Position numbers and translations under genes: made by a program
Notes under the pieces: model-generated
Told to the model about the DNA's origin: nothing
Database searches by the model: none
Seen by the model: the letters and a program-made list of their open reading frames with translations, nothing else
Part shown: positions 15,387-23,685 of the stretch, in pieces
How the letters are laid out: every line of letters begins with the position of its first letter
How positions within the stretch are numbered: position 1 is the stretch's first letter
Source of the DNA: CAYXUG01 sp964468655
GTDB taxonomy: Bacteria; Fidelibacterota; Marinisomatia; Marinisomatales; CAYXUG01
NCBI GenBank assembly: GCA_964468655.1
Contig: CAYXUG010000007.1
Location: 1 to 53,000, forward strand
Direction: 5' to 3'
Length of the DNA stretch: 53,000 nt

Positions 15387-17481
15387 AAAAAATTCTGAGT
15401 AGAATTTCTAAATCCAGCAAAAGTGACTGATTTTGCAGGTAGTAGGATTCGTAGTTGGTTCGTTCCTCCGGGGGAGTGAATATTGGTTTTATTTTATCTA
15501 TTCCTGTTAATCCCGGTTTGCAAAATAAATGAAGTTTTTCAAGTCCTGTCTGTTCTAGTGTACTACCCACAAAACTAATTTTACCAGAAAATATGTTAAA
15601 TAAAAGCGGTAGCTTTCTCACAAAACTGCTACGAGATGGTATAAGGGACGACTGGAATGACGATCCCTCCCTTCCCCAAAAATTAACATGTTCCCACTTC
15701 GGATACTTCATCTTTAAAATTAGATATAACGGGCTTAAAAGTACTATAAATAAACCGGACAAAACCAAATCAAATGAACGTTTACTAAATACATTAAACC
15801 TGTTGTAAAGGGAAAATTTTACATCAACAACCGGAATATCACCAATCTCCTCGGTGAATGCTTTGCCAAGCAACAGGTCTCTCTCACGGGGAACAATTCG
15901 ATAATTCAATCGAAGATCACACGTATCCGTCATTATTTTCTGGATTTCCTCATTGGATGTATCTGAAGTAAAGATCAATTCACGGACATGGTATGCATTG
16001 ATAATTTCCCTCATGCTCGTTCTTGATCCAAGCACCGGGAATTCATTGATATCTTCTGAGAATAAGTTCTTTTGATCATTTTGATTTTCCATGGCGGACC
16101 CAGATATTACAAAACCGGCAAAATCCAGTCCTGTATCTAATCGTATGTTTATCCTTTTTGCAATCCGCCTTCCTTCAATACCGGTACCGTAGACTACAAC
16201 CCTTCTTGAAAACAGGGGGAACTTCCCAATTTGTACCGTTCTCAAATATCCCTTCGCAAGCAGGAAATGGAGAATGAGTCTCCAACCTGTCATCAGGACG
16301 AGAACAATTCCCGATGCTGTGATGAGTACAAATCTTGAAAATGCGAATTGTTTGAAAAAGTAAGTAAAGGTCACACACAGTAAAAAACTAACCCACGATG
16401 TGATGACAGCCCTGTGATAGGAAAAAACGTGAGTGGAATACAATTGAAAAATATACCCAACAAATAACCACAATGCGGTGTAAATAAAAAGCACCGGAAT
16501 ATAAGACGTGAAGAATGGTTCCATATTTCCAAATCTGAGAGGTATGGCAATGCCGAATGATAAAACAATTATCATCAAATCTATGAGCGCGGGAAAAGTC
16601 TTGACAGTGGTAGTGCTGATTATTGCATATATCCTTCTCAGGAAAATGCCCAGTTTCAAAGCCCATCTCACTGCAAAAGAAGTTGAAGGTGAAAAATGTT
16701 TTTCTACGAATAGAGTCATTGCGTCATAGAAGTTTTTTACCGCATCAAAGTGGGCTAATTTTACACTTTCACCTTTGTAATGAATAATTTGCGTTTGGGG
16801 AACATAATATACCTCGAATCCGGTTTCCTTTATTCGATAACAAATATCCAAATCTTCCCCGAACATGAAAAAGGATTCGTCGAATTTTCCTGCTATCTCA
16901 AGTGCAGTTCTGCTAAAAAACATACAGGATCCACTAACGGCGTCAACCTTTTGTGTTTCATCCGGATTGAGGTAAGTCAAATTATATTTCCCAGCACACC
17001 GGGATTTTGGAAACAGGCTGCTAAGTCCGAGTACTTTCGGCAATGCGACCAAGGGTGTTGGAAAACTTCGCTTGCAGGTAATTTGCAATGAACCGTCTGC
17101 ATTGAGAATTTTGGGACCGCACAATCCAACCTTTGGATGGTGGGACATATAGTTCAATAAAACATGTAATGTTCTCTCCTGAATAACTGTGTCAGGATTA
17201 AGGATAAAAATATAATCTCCGGAAGAAACATCTATCCCCTGATTGACAGCTTTTGCAAAACCTTCATTCCGTTTATTCTCAATTATTAAAACATCTTCAA
17301 ACCGATTTGAAACGAAATCTACTGAACCATCAAAGGAATTGTTATCAACAACGATGATTTCCAATTCTGCTTCAATATCCGATTTATAAATCGAGTCAAT
17401 GCAATTGACCAAAAAATCCATAACGTTGTAATTAACAATAATGACAGAGATTTTATGATGGGTATTTTGATTGTTCTTCAA
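15364..17481 (-). CDS. Fusion of GT2 glycosyltransferase with a degenerate polyprenyl-phosphate sugar phosphotransferase
   Basis: A 705-residue protein for surface polysaccharide. Residues about 10-235 are a GT2 domain of the rhamnosyltransferase type (VVDNNSFDGS, NEGFAKAVNQG, ILNPDT, DAVSGSCMFFSRTALE, GEDLDICYRIK). Four membrane segments follow (about 300-415), then a nucleotide-binding domain (RVVVYGTGIEGRRIAKRI) and a C-terminal sugar transferase domain (from KRSFDLVLSGLFIVLLSPLY). In that last domain the FRSM-type region is poorly kept and the usual SLDELPQ, with the catalytic Asp-Glu pair, reads VRKLPLLFNIF. KPGLTGI is retained. The first step may therefore be lost or altered. The TTG start lies 1 base after the upstream stop. 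Confidence 0.85.
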   Translation of the reverse strand: MKNNQNTHHKISVIIVNYNVMDFLVNCIDSIYKSDIEAELEIIVVDNNSFDGSVDFVSNRFEDVLIIENKRNEGFAKAVNQGIDVSSGDYIFILNPDTVIQERTLHVLLNYMSHHPKVGLCGPKILNADGSLQITCKRSFPTPLVALPKVLGLSSLFPKSRCAGKYNLTYLNPDETQKVDAVSGSCMFFSRTALEIAGKFDESFFMFGEDLDICYRIKETGFEVYYVPQTQIIHYKGESVKLAHFDAVKNFYDAMTLFVEKHFSPSTSFAVRWALKLGIFLRRIYAIISTTTVKTFPALIDLMIIVLSFGIAIPLRFGNMEPFFTSYIPVLFIYTALWLFVGYIFQLYSTHVFSYHRAVITSWVSFLLCVTFTYFFKQFAFSRFVLITASGIVLVLMTGWRLILHFLLAKGYLRTVQIGKFPLFSRRVVVYGTGIEGRRIAKRINIRLDTGLDFAGFVISGSAMENQNDQKNLFSEDINEFPVLGSRTSMREIINAYHVRELIFTSDTSNEEIQKIMTDTCDLRLNYRIVPRERDLLLGKAFTEEIGDIPVVDVKFSLYNRFNVFSKRSFDLVLSGLFIVLLSPLYLILKMKYPKWEHVNFWGREGSSFQSSLIPSRSSFVRKLPLLFNIFSGKISFVGSTLEQTGLEKLHLFCKPGLTGIDKIKPIFTPPEERTNYESYYLQNQSLLLDLEILLRIFYERRFNG

Positions 17482-17482
17482 T

Positions 17483-18199
17483 TTATTTATTCCACCTAAA
17501 GATTTTCCATATTTTCAGTCTCCATACCATAAAAACAGCTTCAAACACAATGGAGCGGTTCATTTTAGATTCTCCAATAGTGCGGTCTATAAATATGATG
17601 GGAATTTCCTTTATTTTATATCCTTTATGCCATGTCCTAAAGTTCATTTCGATCTGAAATGAATATCCTCTTGAACGGACTTTATCAAGATCCAATGATT
17701 CAAGAACCTCTTTCTTCCAGCATTTAAATCCGCTTGTTGCATCGGTAAGTGGCATGCCTGTCACAATCCTTGTATAGAGATTTGCGCCGTAGCTGAGGAT
17801 TAACCTTCTAATGGGCCACTTTACCACGCTAACTCCATCACAATACCTGCTTCCGAGTATTAGATCATTATTTGCTAATCCTCGCACCATTTCAGGTATA
17901 TCGCCCGGATTATGAGACATGTCTGCATCTATTTGAACAATGGCGCCAAAACCGTTTTGAATTGCATACCTGAATCCGCGGATATAGGCAGTACCCAAAC
18001 CAAGTTTTCCTTCACGCTCTATTAAATGGAGGCGATCATAGCGTTTCTGCAAATCACGAGTATAATCTGCCGTACCATCAGGGGAATTATCATCAACAAC
18101 AAGAAGATGATAATCCGGATTTATTTTAAATACTTTTTCAACCAGTTCACCGATGTTCTGCCGTTCATTGTACGTCGGCGTAATAATGATTATCTTCAA
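17483..18199 (-). CDS. Polyprenol-phosphate mannose synthase-like GT2 glycosyltransferase
   Basis: A 238-residue GT2 enzyme of the dolichol-phosphate-mannose-synthase group, transferring a hexose to a polyprenyl phosphate on the inner membrane. Diagnostic parts are PTYNERQNIGELV, VVDDNSPDGTAD, GLGTAYIRGFRYA, IDADMSHNPGDIP and DATSGFKCWKKEVL, then RTIGESKMNRSIVFEA. It is the soluble short form, without the C-terminal membrane helices of some homologues. The start is TTG in a TTGA overlap with the rmlD-like stop, showing translational coupling. Its lipid-linked sugar may feed the neighbouring fusion protein's pathway or protein glycosylation. Confidence 0.9.
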   Translation of the reverse strand: MKIIIITPTYNERQNIGELVEKVFKINPDYHLLVVDDNSPDGTADYTRDLQKRYDRLHLIEREGKLGLGTAYIRGFRYAIQNGFGAIVQIDADMSHNPGDIPEMVRGLANNDLILGSRYCDGVSVVKWPIRRLILSYGANLYTRIVTGMPLTDATSGFKCWKKEVLESLDLDKVRSRGYSFQIEMNFRTWHKGYKIKEIPIIFIDRTIGESKMNRSIVFEAVFMVWRLKIWKIFRWNK

Positions 18200-19089
18200 A
18201 CGTTAATGCCTTCCTTCATTTTCTTGAGGCAATATTCAATATTATACAAACGTAATCCAAATGTTTCTTCTATTTTTTCCGTTAGCAATCCCGAGTTCAG
18301 CGGCCTGTCAGCTGCTTGATTAAGTTCTTTTGTCAGAACAGGTTTGATCGTGGATTGATCCACTTCAAATACTAACGCGATTTTTTGCGCGAATTCAAAC
18401 CTGTTCAGAAATTCTGAACCGCCATAATTAAACAAACCTCTAACGTCCAAAAGGATTGCAAGTTTGATTGCTTCTGCCAAACCGTTTATCCAGGTGGGAT
18501 TATTTATCTGGTCAGTTACTACCTTAATTTCATTTTTCTCTTTTAACGATTTTACAACCCAATCAACAAAATTTGGCTTATTTCTTGCGCTGTTTCCGAA
18601 AAGAACATTCGTCCTGAAAATGACGTGGGGATTCTGACTTCCACGGATTTCATTTTCTGATGCCAGCTTTGTTCTTCCGTAATAATTAATGGGATTTGGT
18701 ACTGCATCCTCATAGTACGGTCCGTCCTTTCCATCAAAAACATAGTCAGTAGAAATATGAATTATTTTAGTCTGAGAATTCCTAATGGACTCCAGAATAT
18801 TTTGAACGCCTTTCACGTTGATGTTCCACGCAAGTTCCTTGTTCCTTTCGCATCCATCCACATTTGTATAGGCAGCCAAATTGACAACTATATCCGGGTA
18901 AAAAGTGTGTATCACATCCTTCACTCTATTTTTATCGATAATATCAAGTGACTGAATATCACAAATATAGGGGACTTCATCAGGGATATTCTCTCCAGTC
19001 GCCAAAAGCTGAAAGGTGTGCTCAAGCGCTTTGACTACCGCCTCACCAAGAAGTCCAAATGCTCCAGTGATTAGTACTTTTTTTGCCAT
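18196..19089 (-). CDS. dTDP-4-dehydrorhamnose reductase-like (RmlD family) SDR
   Basis: A 297-residue extended short-chain dehydrogenase, NAD(P)-linked, expected to make a deoxyhexose such as dTDP-L-rhamnose. The N-terminal motif is ITGAFGLLG. NLAAYTNVDGCE is the RmlD signature, and the active-site Ser-Tyr-Lys is seen as HISTDYVFDG and YYGRTK. The length is right for the family. No rmlA, rmlB or rmlC gene lies in the window, so the true nucleotide sugar cannot be fixed; a related 4-ketohexose reductase is the alternative. It is the first gene of the three-gene polysaccharide group. Confidence 0.88.
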   Translation of the reverse strand: MAKKVLITGAFGLLGEAVVKALEHTFQLLATGENIPDEVPYICDIQSLDIIDKNRVKDVIHTFYPDIVVNLAAYTNVDGCERNKELAWNINVKGVQNILESIRNSQTKIIHISTDYVFDGKDGPYYEDAVPNPINYYGRTKLASENEIRGSQNPHVIFRTNVLFGNSARNKPNFVDWVVKSLKEKNEIKVVTDQINNPTWINGLAEAIKLAILLDVRGLFNYGGSEFLNRFEFAQKIALVFEVDQSTIKPVLTKELNQAADRPLNSGLLTEKIEETFGLRLYNIEYCLKKMKEGINV

Positions 19090-19164
19090 CTTAGATTGAA
19101 TTCAAATTTGTCAACATTAAATTTAAAATAAACCATTAATACTTGGAATATTTGTTAGCAATCA

Positions 19165-20196
19165 TCACCTGCTGACAGAAAATGTCTGTGCAAGCATATC
19201 CAACTCCCTCAATAGGAGTAATTTGTTCTCACCGGGATGAAACATCAATAAATTAACATGATAGATTCTTTTGGTCAAATTATCATAAAAGATGTATGAT
19301 TTGAACGGTCCGCCTTTTATATCGGTTTTGTGTTCCCAGAGACCATTGACCAGCCACGAATCCCACTTGTTAAATCTGGATCGTTCAACGGAAAAATAAT
19401 AGTCTGAAATTTTCAATGCCTTGAGATTCAATTCGAAAAAAAGATGTACAGTGTTCGATGCCTGGCTTTTACTCAAATTGAAATCCTGATCAACGTCCTG
19501 CCACTGAATTGACAACCATCGAATAGGGAACGCTCTGCCTAACTTCACAAAATGATTGTCAGGATCTTCTTTGAGCAATGTGTAATCTCTATCAACTCTA
19601 ATACACCATCCGTATTTATCAAATAATTCTGAGGTTAGTTTTTTATCTTCGATTTTCCCGAATAATCGTTTTTTTTGTCTTTCATATAGTGCTTCATCAA
19701 ACCATGAAAATATTGAATCGCTCTTTTCTTCAACAAAAGCTGAAATTGTGTTTTTATTTTTTCCAGTAACAACTAAGACTAACTGGTCTCTTGCGAATAC
19801 ATCCGAGACTGAAAAATATTCTGGTCCACCCTTTCGAAGCCGGGCCACTTCTTTCTTGCCAAATACTTTGGTAACCAGCGGAGTCACAGAGCTCTCAGGT
19901 TTTAAATCAGATAAAATAATCAAATTATGATAGTGTTTGTATTCAGAAAATTTATCGGGGTTTACAAATCTAAAATCAAAAATAGTTTCAGCAGAAGGTA
20001 TGTAAATGATTCTGTTAAATACAGAGTCGATTGATCGTTTTAAACTAAATCTCATTTCTTCAGTTGAAAATATTATAATTTCATTCTCCACGCCTTCACC
20101 CCTCGGCCTAAACTGACACTGTGTAATAATCAGCGCAAGAAAAACTGCTGCAAGAAAATACGTTATTTGATATTTATTTTTTCGGTTGACCATCAC
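19165..20196 (-). CDS. DUF4837 family lipoprotein
   Basis: A 343-residue protein with a lipoprotein signal: hydrophobic ITYFLAAVFLALIITQC, with the lipobox Cys at about 27. The body matches DUF4837, a family seen mainly in Bacteroidota and relatives, with phrases such as NLIILSDLKPES, DVFARDQLVLVVTG and YGWCIRVDRDYTLL. Function unknown. The start is GTG, or ATG one codon later, overlapping the stop of the RNase R gene in a TGATG arrangement, so the two are coupled. Probable location is the periplasmic face of an envelope membrane. Confidence 0.8.
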   Translation of the reverse strand: MMVNRKNKYQITYFLAAVFLALIITQCQFRPRGEGVENEIIIFSTEEMRFSLKRSIDSVFNRIIYIPSAETIFDFRFVNPDKFSEYKHYHNLIILSDLKPESSVTPLVTKVFGKKEVARLRKGGPEYFSVSDVFARDQLVLVVTGKNKNTISAFVEEKSDSIFSWFDEALYERQKKRLFGKIEDKKLTSELFDKYGWCIRVDRDYTLLKEDPDNHFVKLGRAFPIRWLSIQWQDVDQDFNLSKSQASNTVHLFFELNLKALKISDYYFSVERSRFNKWDSWLVNGLWEHKTDIKGGPFKSYIFYDNLTKRIYHVNLLMFHPGENKLLLLRELDMLAQTFSVSR

Positions 20197-22271
20197 GCCA
20201 ACACAAAATTAGCTGATTTTTTTTCAAGAATGACATCCAAAACTACTATTTTTACTTCATCACCTAATCGAAATTTTCTCTGGCTTTTTCTTCCTAACAG
20301 GGAAAAGTCTGTGTCATCAAAAATGAAATCCTCCCGCGGTAATTTTTCAATTGAAATAAAACCTTCCACCATGGAATCTTTTAATTCCACAAATAATCCG
20401 GCAGATACAACACCGGAAATAATCCCATCAAACGTTTGACCGATCCGCTGGGTAAGCCACCTGATTTGTTTCATTTTGATGTAATCTCTTTCAGCATTTA
20501 CTGCAAGAATCTCTGCTTGAGTTGAAACACTGGCAATGGAACTTAATTTCTCCTCACTTATTGTGAATTTTTGATTGAAAATATATTTTTTAATCAGCCG
20601 ATGAACAATGAGGTCGGGATATCTTCTGATGGGGGAAGTGAAATGTGTGTAATTCCAGAATGCCAATCCAAAATGCCCCCTGTTCTCAATGCTGTAACAT
20701 GCCTTTGCCATGGTCCTTAAAACAAGAGTTTCTATCAACGTGTTATAAGGAGAATCTTCTACACTGGCGAGAATATCACGAAAAACTGAAGACGTTAATT
20801 TTTCACTGTGTCCTTTATAAATTCCTATTTTTCGTAGAAAAGTCAGAAACTTTTCAACCTTTTCAAGTGACGGCTTATCGTGAATTCTATAAATAAATGG
20901 CAATGATTCATCATTTTTCACTGGTATTTTTTCTGCGACTAACCTGTTTGCCAGCAGCATCATTTCTTCAACAATGCGGTGACTTTCCAACCTTTCACTT
21001 GGATGAATCTCATGTGGCATTCCATTCTTGAATGTGAAAATCGGCTCAGGAATGTCAAAATCAATACTTCCCCATTTCTCTCTCTGGTTGAATAAATGTT
21101 TGGCAATTTTATCCAGTTCATTCAGAATTTTCCCAATCTTAGATTTGTCATTATTATCGATATAATTCTGCGCTTTTCGATAAGTCAATCTTTTGTGATT
21201 CTTTATGGCGGATTTGTGAAATGACACATCTTCAATGCCGTACTTTTTATTGAGAGTAATCAGTACTGACAGCGCTAAACTATCCTGCCCGGGAGTTAAT
21301 GAACATAAATCCGATGAAAGATTCTCAGGCAGCATATGTACTGCTCCCTCTGCGAAATAGACCGTCGTTCCGCGTCTTGCTGCTTCCCTGTCAATTTCAG
21401 AACCTGACCGGACAAAATGGCTCACATCCGCAATGTGAACTCCAAGGATTGTCTGACCTCTTGAATTCACCTCCAGCGACACGGCATCATCAAAGTCTTT
21501 TGCACTTTCCGGATCAATGGTAATGCAAAAAGTGTCCCGTAAATCCTGTCTGTTTTTTAACTCATTTTTTATATCCTTTTGACTGAATGAACTGGCTTCA
21601 GTTTTCACTTTCCCGGGAAATTCAGACAGCAAATCGTATTTAAAGCAGACCACTTTCATATCATCCAGAGGATTATTCATAGATCCAATTTTCTCAGTAA
21701 TTTTAACTTCAATGGGATTTTTTCCCTTATTCCATTTAATTACCGAAGCTTTCACCACATTATTCTCTTTTAACCGGATATTAGATTTTCTGCTGATTAA
21801 TATTCCTCTTTTTGGCGTTACCGGTTCAATATCAAGAAAATATGCTCCATTTTGTTTTATGACGGTTCCAATAAAATAATCCGACCCTCTTTCAATAATT
21901 TTTATAATTCTCCCTTCACGATTCGATCCAATCATCCCACCCGGAAGGAGTTGGACCTTCACAAAATCATTATGAATTGCACCAATTAAATTTCTGGTAT
22001 GGACAAATATATCTTCTCCATCGTCCTGTAAAACAAAACCGAATCCCTTCCGGGTCAATACAAGTTTCCCCTCAAAATGCGCTTGATTTCCAGTCCAAAT
22101 ATATCCCCCTTTTCTCGCCTTTATTATTTGTCCTGCTTCGATTAATCTCTTCAATTCATCCCGGAAATCTTTCTTTTCCCAGTCAGAAATTTTAAGATGT
22201 CTAATCAGATCACGCCGTGGGTACATCTGCCCGGGGTGACGTTTAAAAAATCTTAGTATCTTTTCTTTCAA
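20193..22271 (-). CDS. rnr: Ribonuclease R (RNB family 3'-5' exoribonuclease)
   Basis: A 692-residue hydrolytic exoribonuclease that degrades structured RNA in the cytoplasm. Domain order: helix-turn-helix-like N-terminus (1-60), cold-shock domain (about 68-125, GKLVLTRKGFGFVLQDDGED), a second CSD region, the RNB core (about 235-565) and a C-terminal S1 domain (about 610-692). The metal-binding Asp cluster is intact in TIDPESAKDFDDAVSLE. HFTSPIRRYPDLIVHR is the usual RNB closing motif. It lacks the Lys-rich tail of the E. coli enzyme. It lies 1 base after the Omp85-like gene and overlaps the lipoprotein gene, an unusual place between envelope genes. Confidence 0.95.
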   Translation of the reverse strand: MKEKILRFFKRHPGQMYPRRDLIRHLKISDWEKKDFRDELKRLIEAGQIIKARKGGYIWTGNQAHFEGKLVLTRKGFGFVLQDDGEDIFVHTRNLIGAIHNDFVKVQLLPGGMIGSNREGRIIKIIERGSDYFIGTVIKQNGAYFLDIEPVTPKRGILISRKSNIRLKENNVVKASVIKWNKGKNPIEVKITEKIGSMNNPLDDMKVVCFKYDLLSEFPGKVKTEASSFSQKDIKNELKNRQDLRDTFCITIDPESAKDFDDAVSLEVNSRGQTILGVHIADVSHFVRSGSEIDREAARRGTTVYFAEGAVHMLPENLSSDLCSLTPGQDSLALSVLITLNKKYGIEDVSFHKSAIKNHKRLTYRKAQNYIDNNDKSKIGKILNELDKIAKHLFNQREKWGSIDFDIPEPIFTFKNGMPHEIHPSERLESHRIVEEMMLLANRLVAEKIPVKNDESLPFIYRIHDKPSLEKVEKFLTFLRKIGIYKGHSEKLTSSVFRDILASVEDSPYNTLIETLVLRTMAKACYSIENRGHFGLAFWNYTHFTSPIRRYPDLIVHRLIKKYIFNQKFTISEEKLSSIASVSTQAEILAVNAERDYIKMKQIRWLTQRIGQTFDGIISGVVSAGLFVELKDSMVEGFISIEKLPREDFIFDDTDFSLLGRKSQRKFRLGDEVKIVVLDVILEKKSANFVLA

Positions 22272-22272
22272 T

Positions 22273-23685
22273 TTAGAATTTCCCCATTAATTGAATGTGA
22301 ATTTTTCCTTTTCCAGGTCTGTCATCACGATTTACTGCATACTCTAATCGCAGTACACCTATCGGCGTTTTCTGCTGAATACCAAATCCTGCTGAAAGAG
22401 GAATTTTGATTGACACATTGTACCACCCAATATCTGAAAATAGGTATAAAAAATTGATTTGGGATGAATGTTGTCTAATTTCATTCTGTATCACATAATA
22501 CCAGTTTGATATAAAGCTCTGCTCCAAATATCCTCTTAGAGTAGAAGCACCGCCGAATTGAAATTGTTCACTTTCAGGGAGATTTTTGTCTCCAGGAAGA
22601 TCGCTATAGCCCCCCAACCCTCGTGAGGCAATAATCACTTTTTTAAAAAGTGATTTAATAAATTCATGTTTTTGAGTTAACCTGTACAAAACGTCTCGTG
22701 AATCCTCCTTTGTTTCAAATTTACCCAACTCAAGCTTCCATTGGAAATAAAATCCTTTATCCGGATTCCACCTGTTATTCCGCCTCTCCCAAATATTTTC
22801 TATATTAAATGATGACAGGTTGTGATCGGTTAATCCGATATCTTCACTGGAATCAGTAACAGTGACTTTCGTTTGCCCTCCTCCGATATACCATTTCCCA
22901 AATTTTGAATGTGAATTAACCAGTGAATATTCTGTCACCTGCCTTAAATACAGTCCGCTGAAAAGATTTTGATAGTACGATAATTTGATCCCAAAATTGA
23001 GTTTCCAAAAAAGAGGGTTCTCATATTGGGTTGATATAATCTGAGAATTCTCATCTTTCCTCTGCCACCAGAAATCCATCATTGAAGCTGAGCGAAATGT
23101 GTTTTCGAGGTGTATTCGAATATCTCCAACAAATTGACTTTTACCACCTTCTTCGGGCTGAATGCCAACAAATCCTGAAAATGTATTTGAAAATGTCTCT
23201 TTCATAGGAAGTACCATTGCGATATTTTTCTGTCCGAAAACTGCATAGTAAGGATTTCCAGTTTCCTCCAAGAATGAATAACTTTTAATCAATTCCGATG
23301 ACCGCCGTAATGTGCGAAATGAAGCAGTTTCATTTTTTAATGATGAAAATAATCTGTCCAGTTTCTTTTTCTTCAAACTGCCTGTGCCAAAAGCTACAAT
23401 TGAATCAATATTTGTTTTTTCAGAATTTGACATATCATAGACAGCTACTACATCATTGTTCTCATTTTCAGAAAATCCTAAAGAAGATAATTCAGCAGTT
23501 CGATGTAAATATCCATTCTTCTGATTATGAGATTCAAATTCCACCACTATTTTTGTTAGAGCAGAATCACTTTCAATTTGAATGTGTTTGATTGAATCCA
23601 GATCTAAAAAGTTGATTTTAAGTGTAAACTCCCCCGCACTCAAAAGAGCAATACTAATGAAAAGTGATAAATTAAAAAGACGCAC
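22273..23685 (-). CDS. Omp85-family outer-membrane protein with a single POTRA-like domain
   Basis: A 470-residue protein with a signal peptide (about 1-17). Residues about 90-160 look like one POTRA domain (NIDSIVAFGTGSLKKKKLDR ... YYAVFGQKNIAMVLPMKE). The rest is a 16-strand-type barrel with the Omp85 motif QFQFGGASTLRGYLEQSF near 385 and an aromatic C-terminus (MGKF). One POTRA makes it closer to TamA/FhaC-like members than to BamA, which has five. The start is GTG with AGGAG 7 bases upstream, and it overlaps the end of the giant barrel gene by 14 bases. It probably inserts or exports a partner; the overlapping neighbour is the obvious candidate. Confidence 0.82.
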   Translation of the reverse strand: MRLFNLSLFISIALLSAGEFTLKINFLDLDSIKHIQIESDSALTKIVVEFESHNQKNGYLHRTAELSSLGFSENENNDVVAVYDMSNSEKTNIDSIVAFGTGSLKKKKLDRLFSSLKNETASFRTLRRSSELIKSYSFLEETGNPYYAVFGQKNIAMVLPMKETFSNTFSGFVGIQPEEGGKSQFVGDIRIHLENTFRSASMMDFWWQRKDENSQIISTQYENPLFWKLNFGIKLSYYQNLFSGLYLRQVTEYSLVNSHSKFGKWYIGGGQTKVTVTDSSEDIGLTDHNLSSFNIENIWERRNNRWNPDKGFYFQWKLELGKFETKEDSRDVLYRLTQKHEFIKSLFKKVIIASRGLGGYSDLPGDKNLPESEQFQFGGASTLRGYLEQSFISNWYYVIQNEIRQHSSQINFLYLFSDIGWYNVSIKIPLSAGFGIQQKTPIGVLRLEYAVNRDDRPGKGKIHIQLMGKF

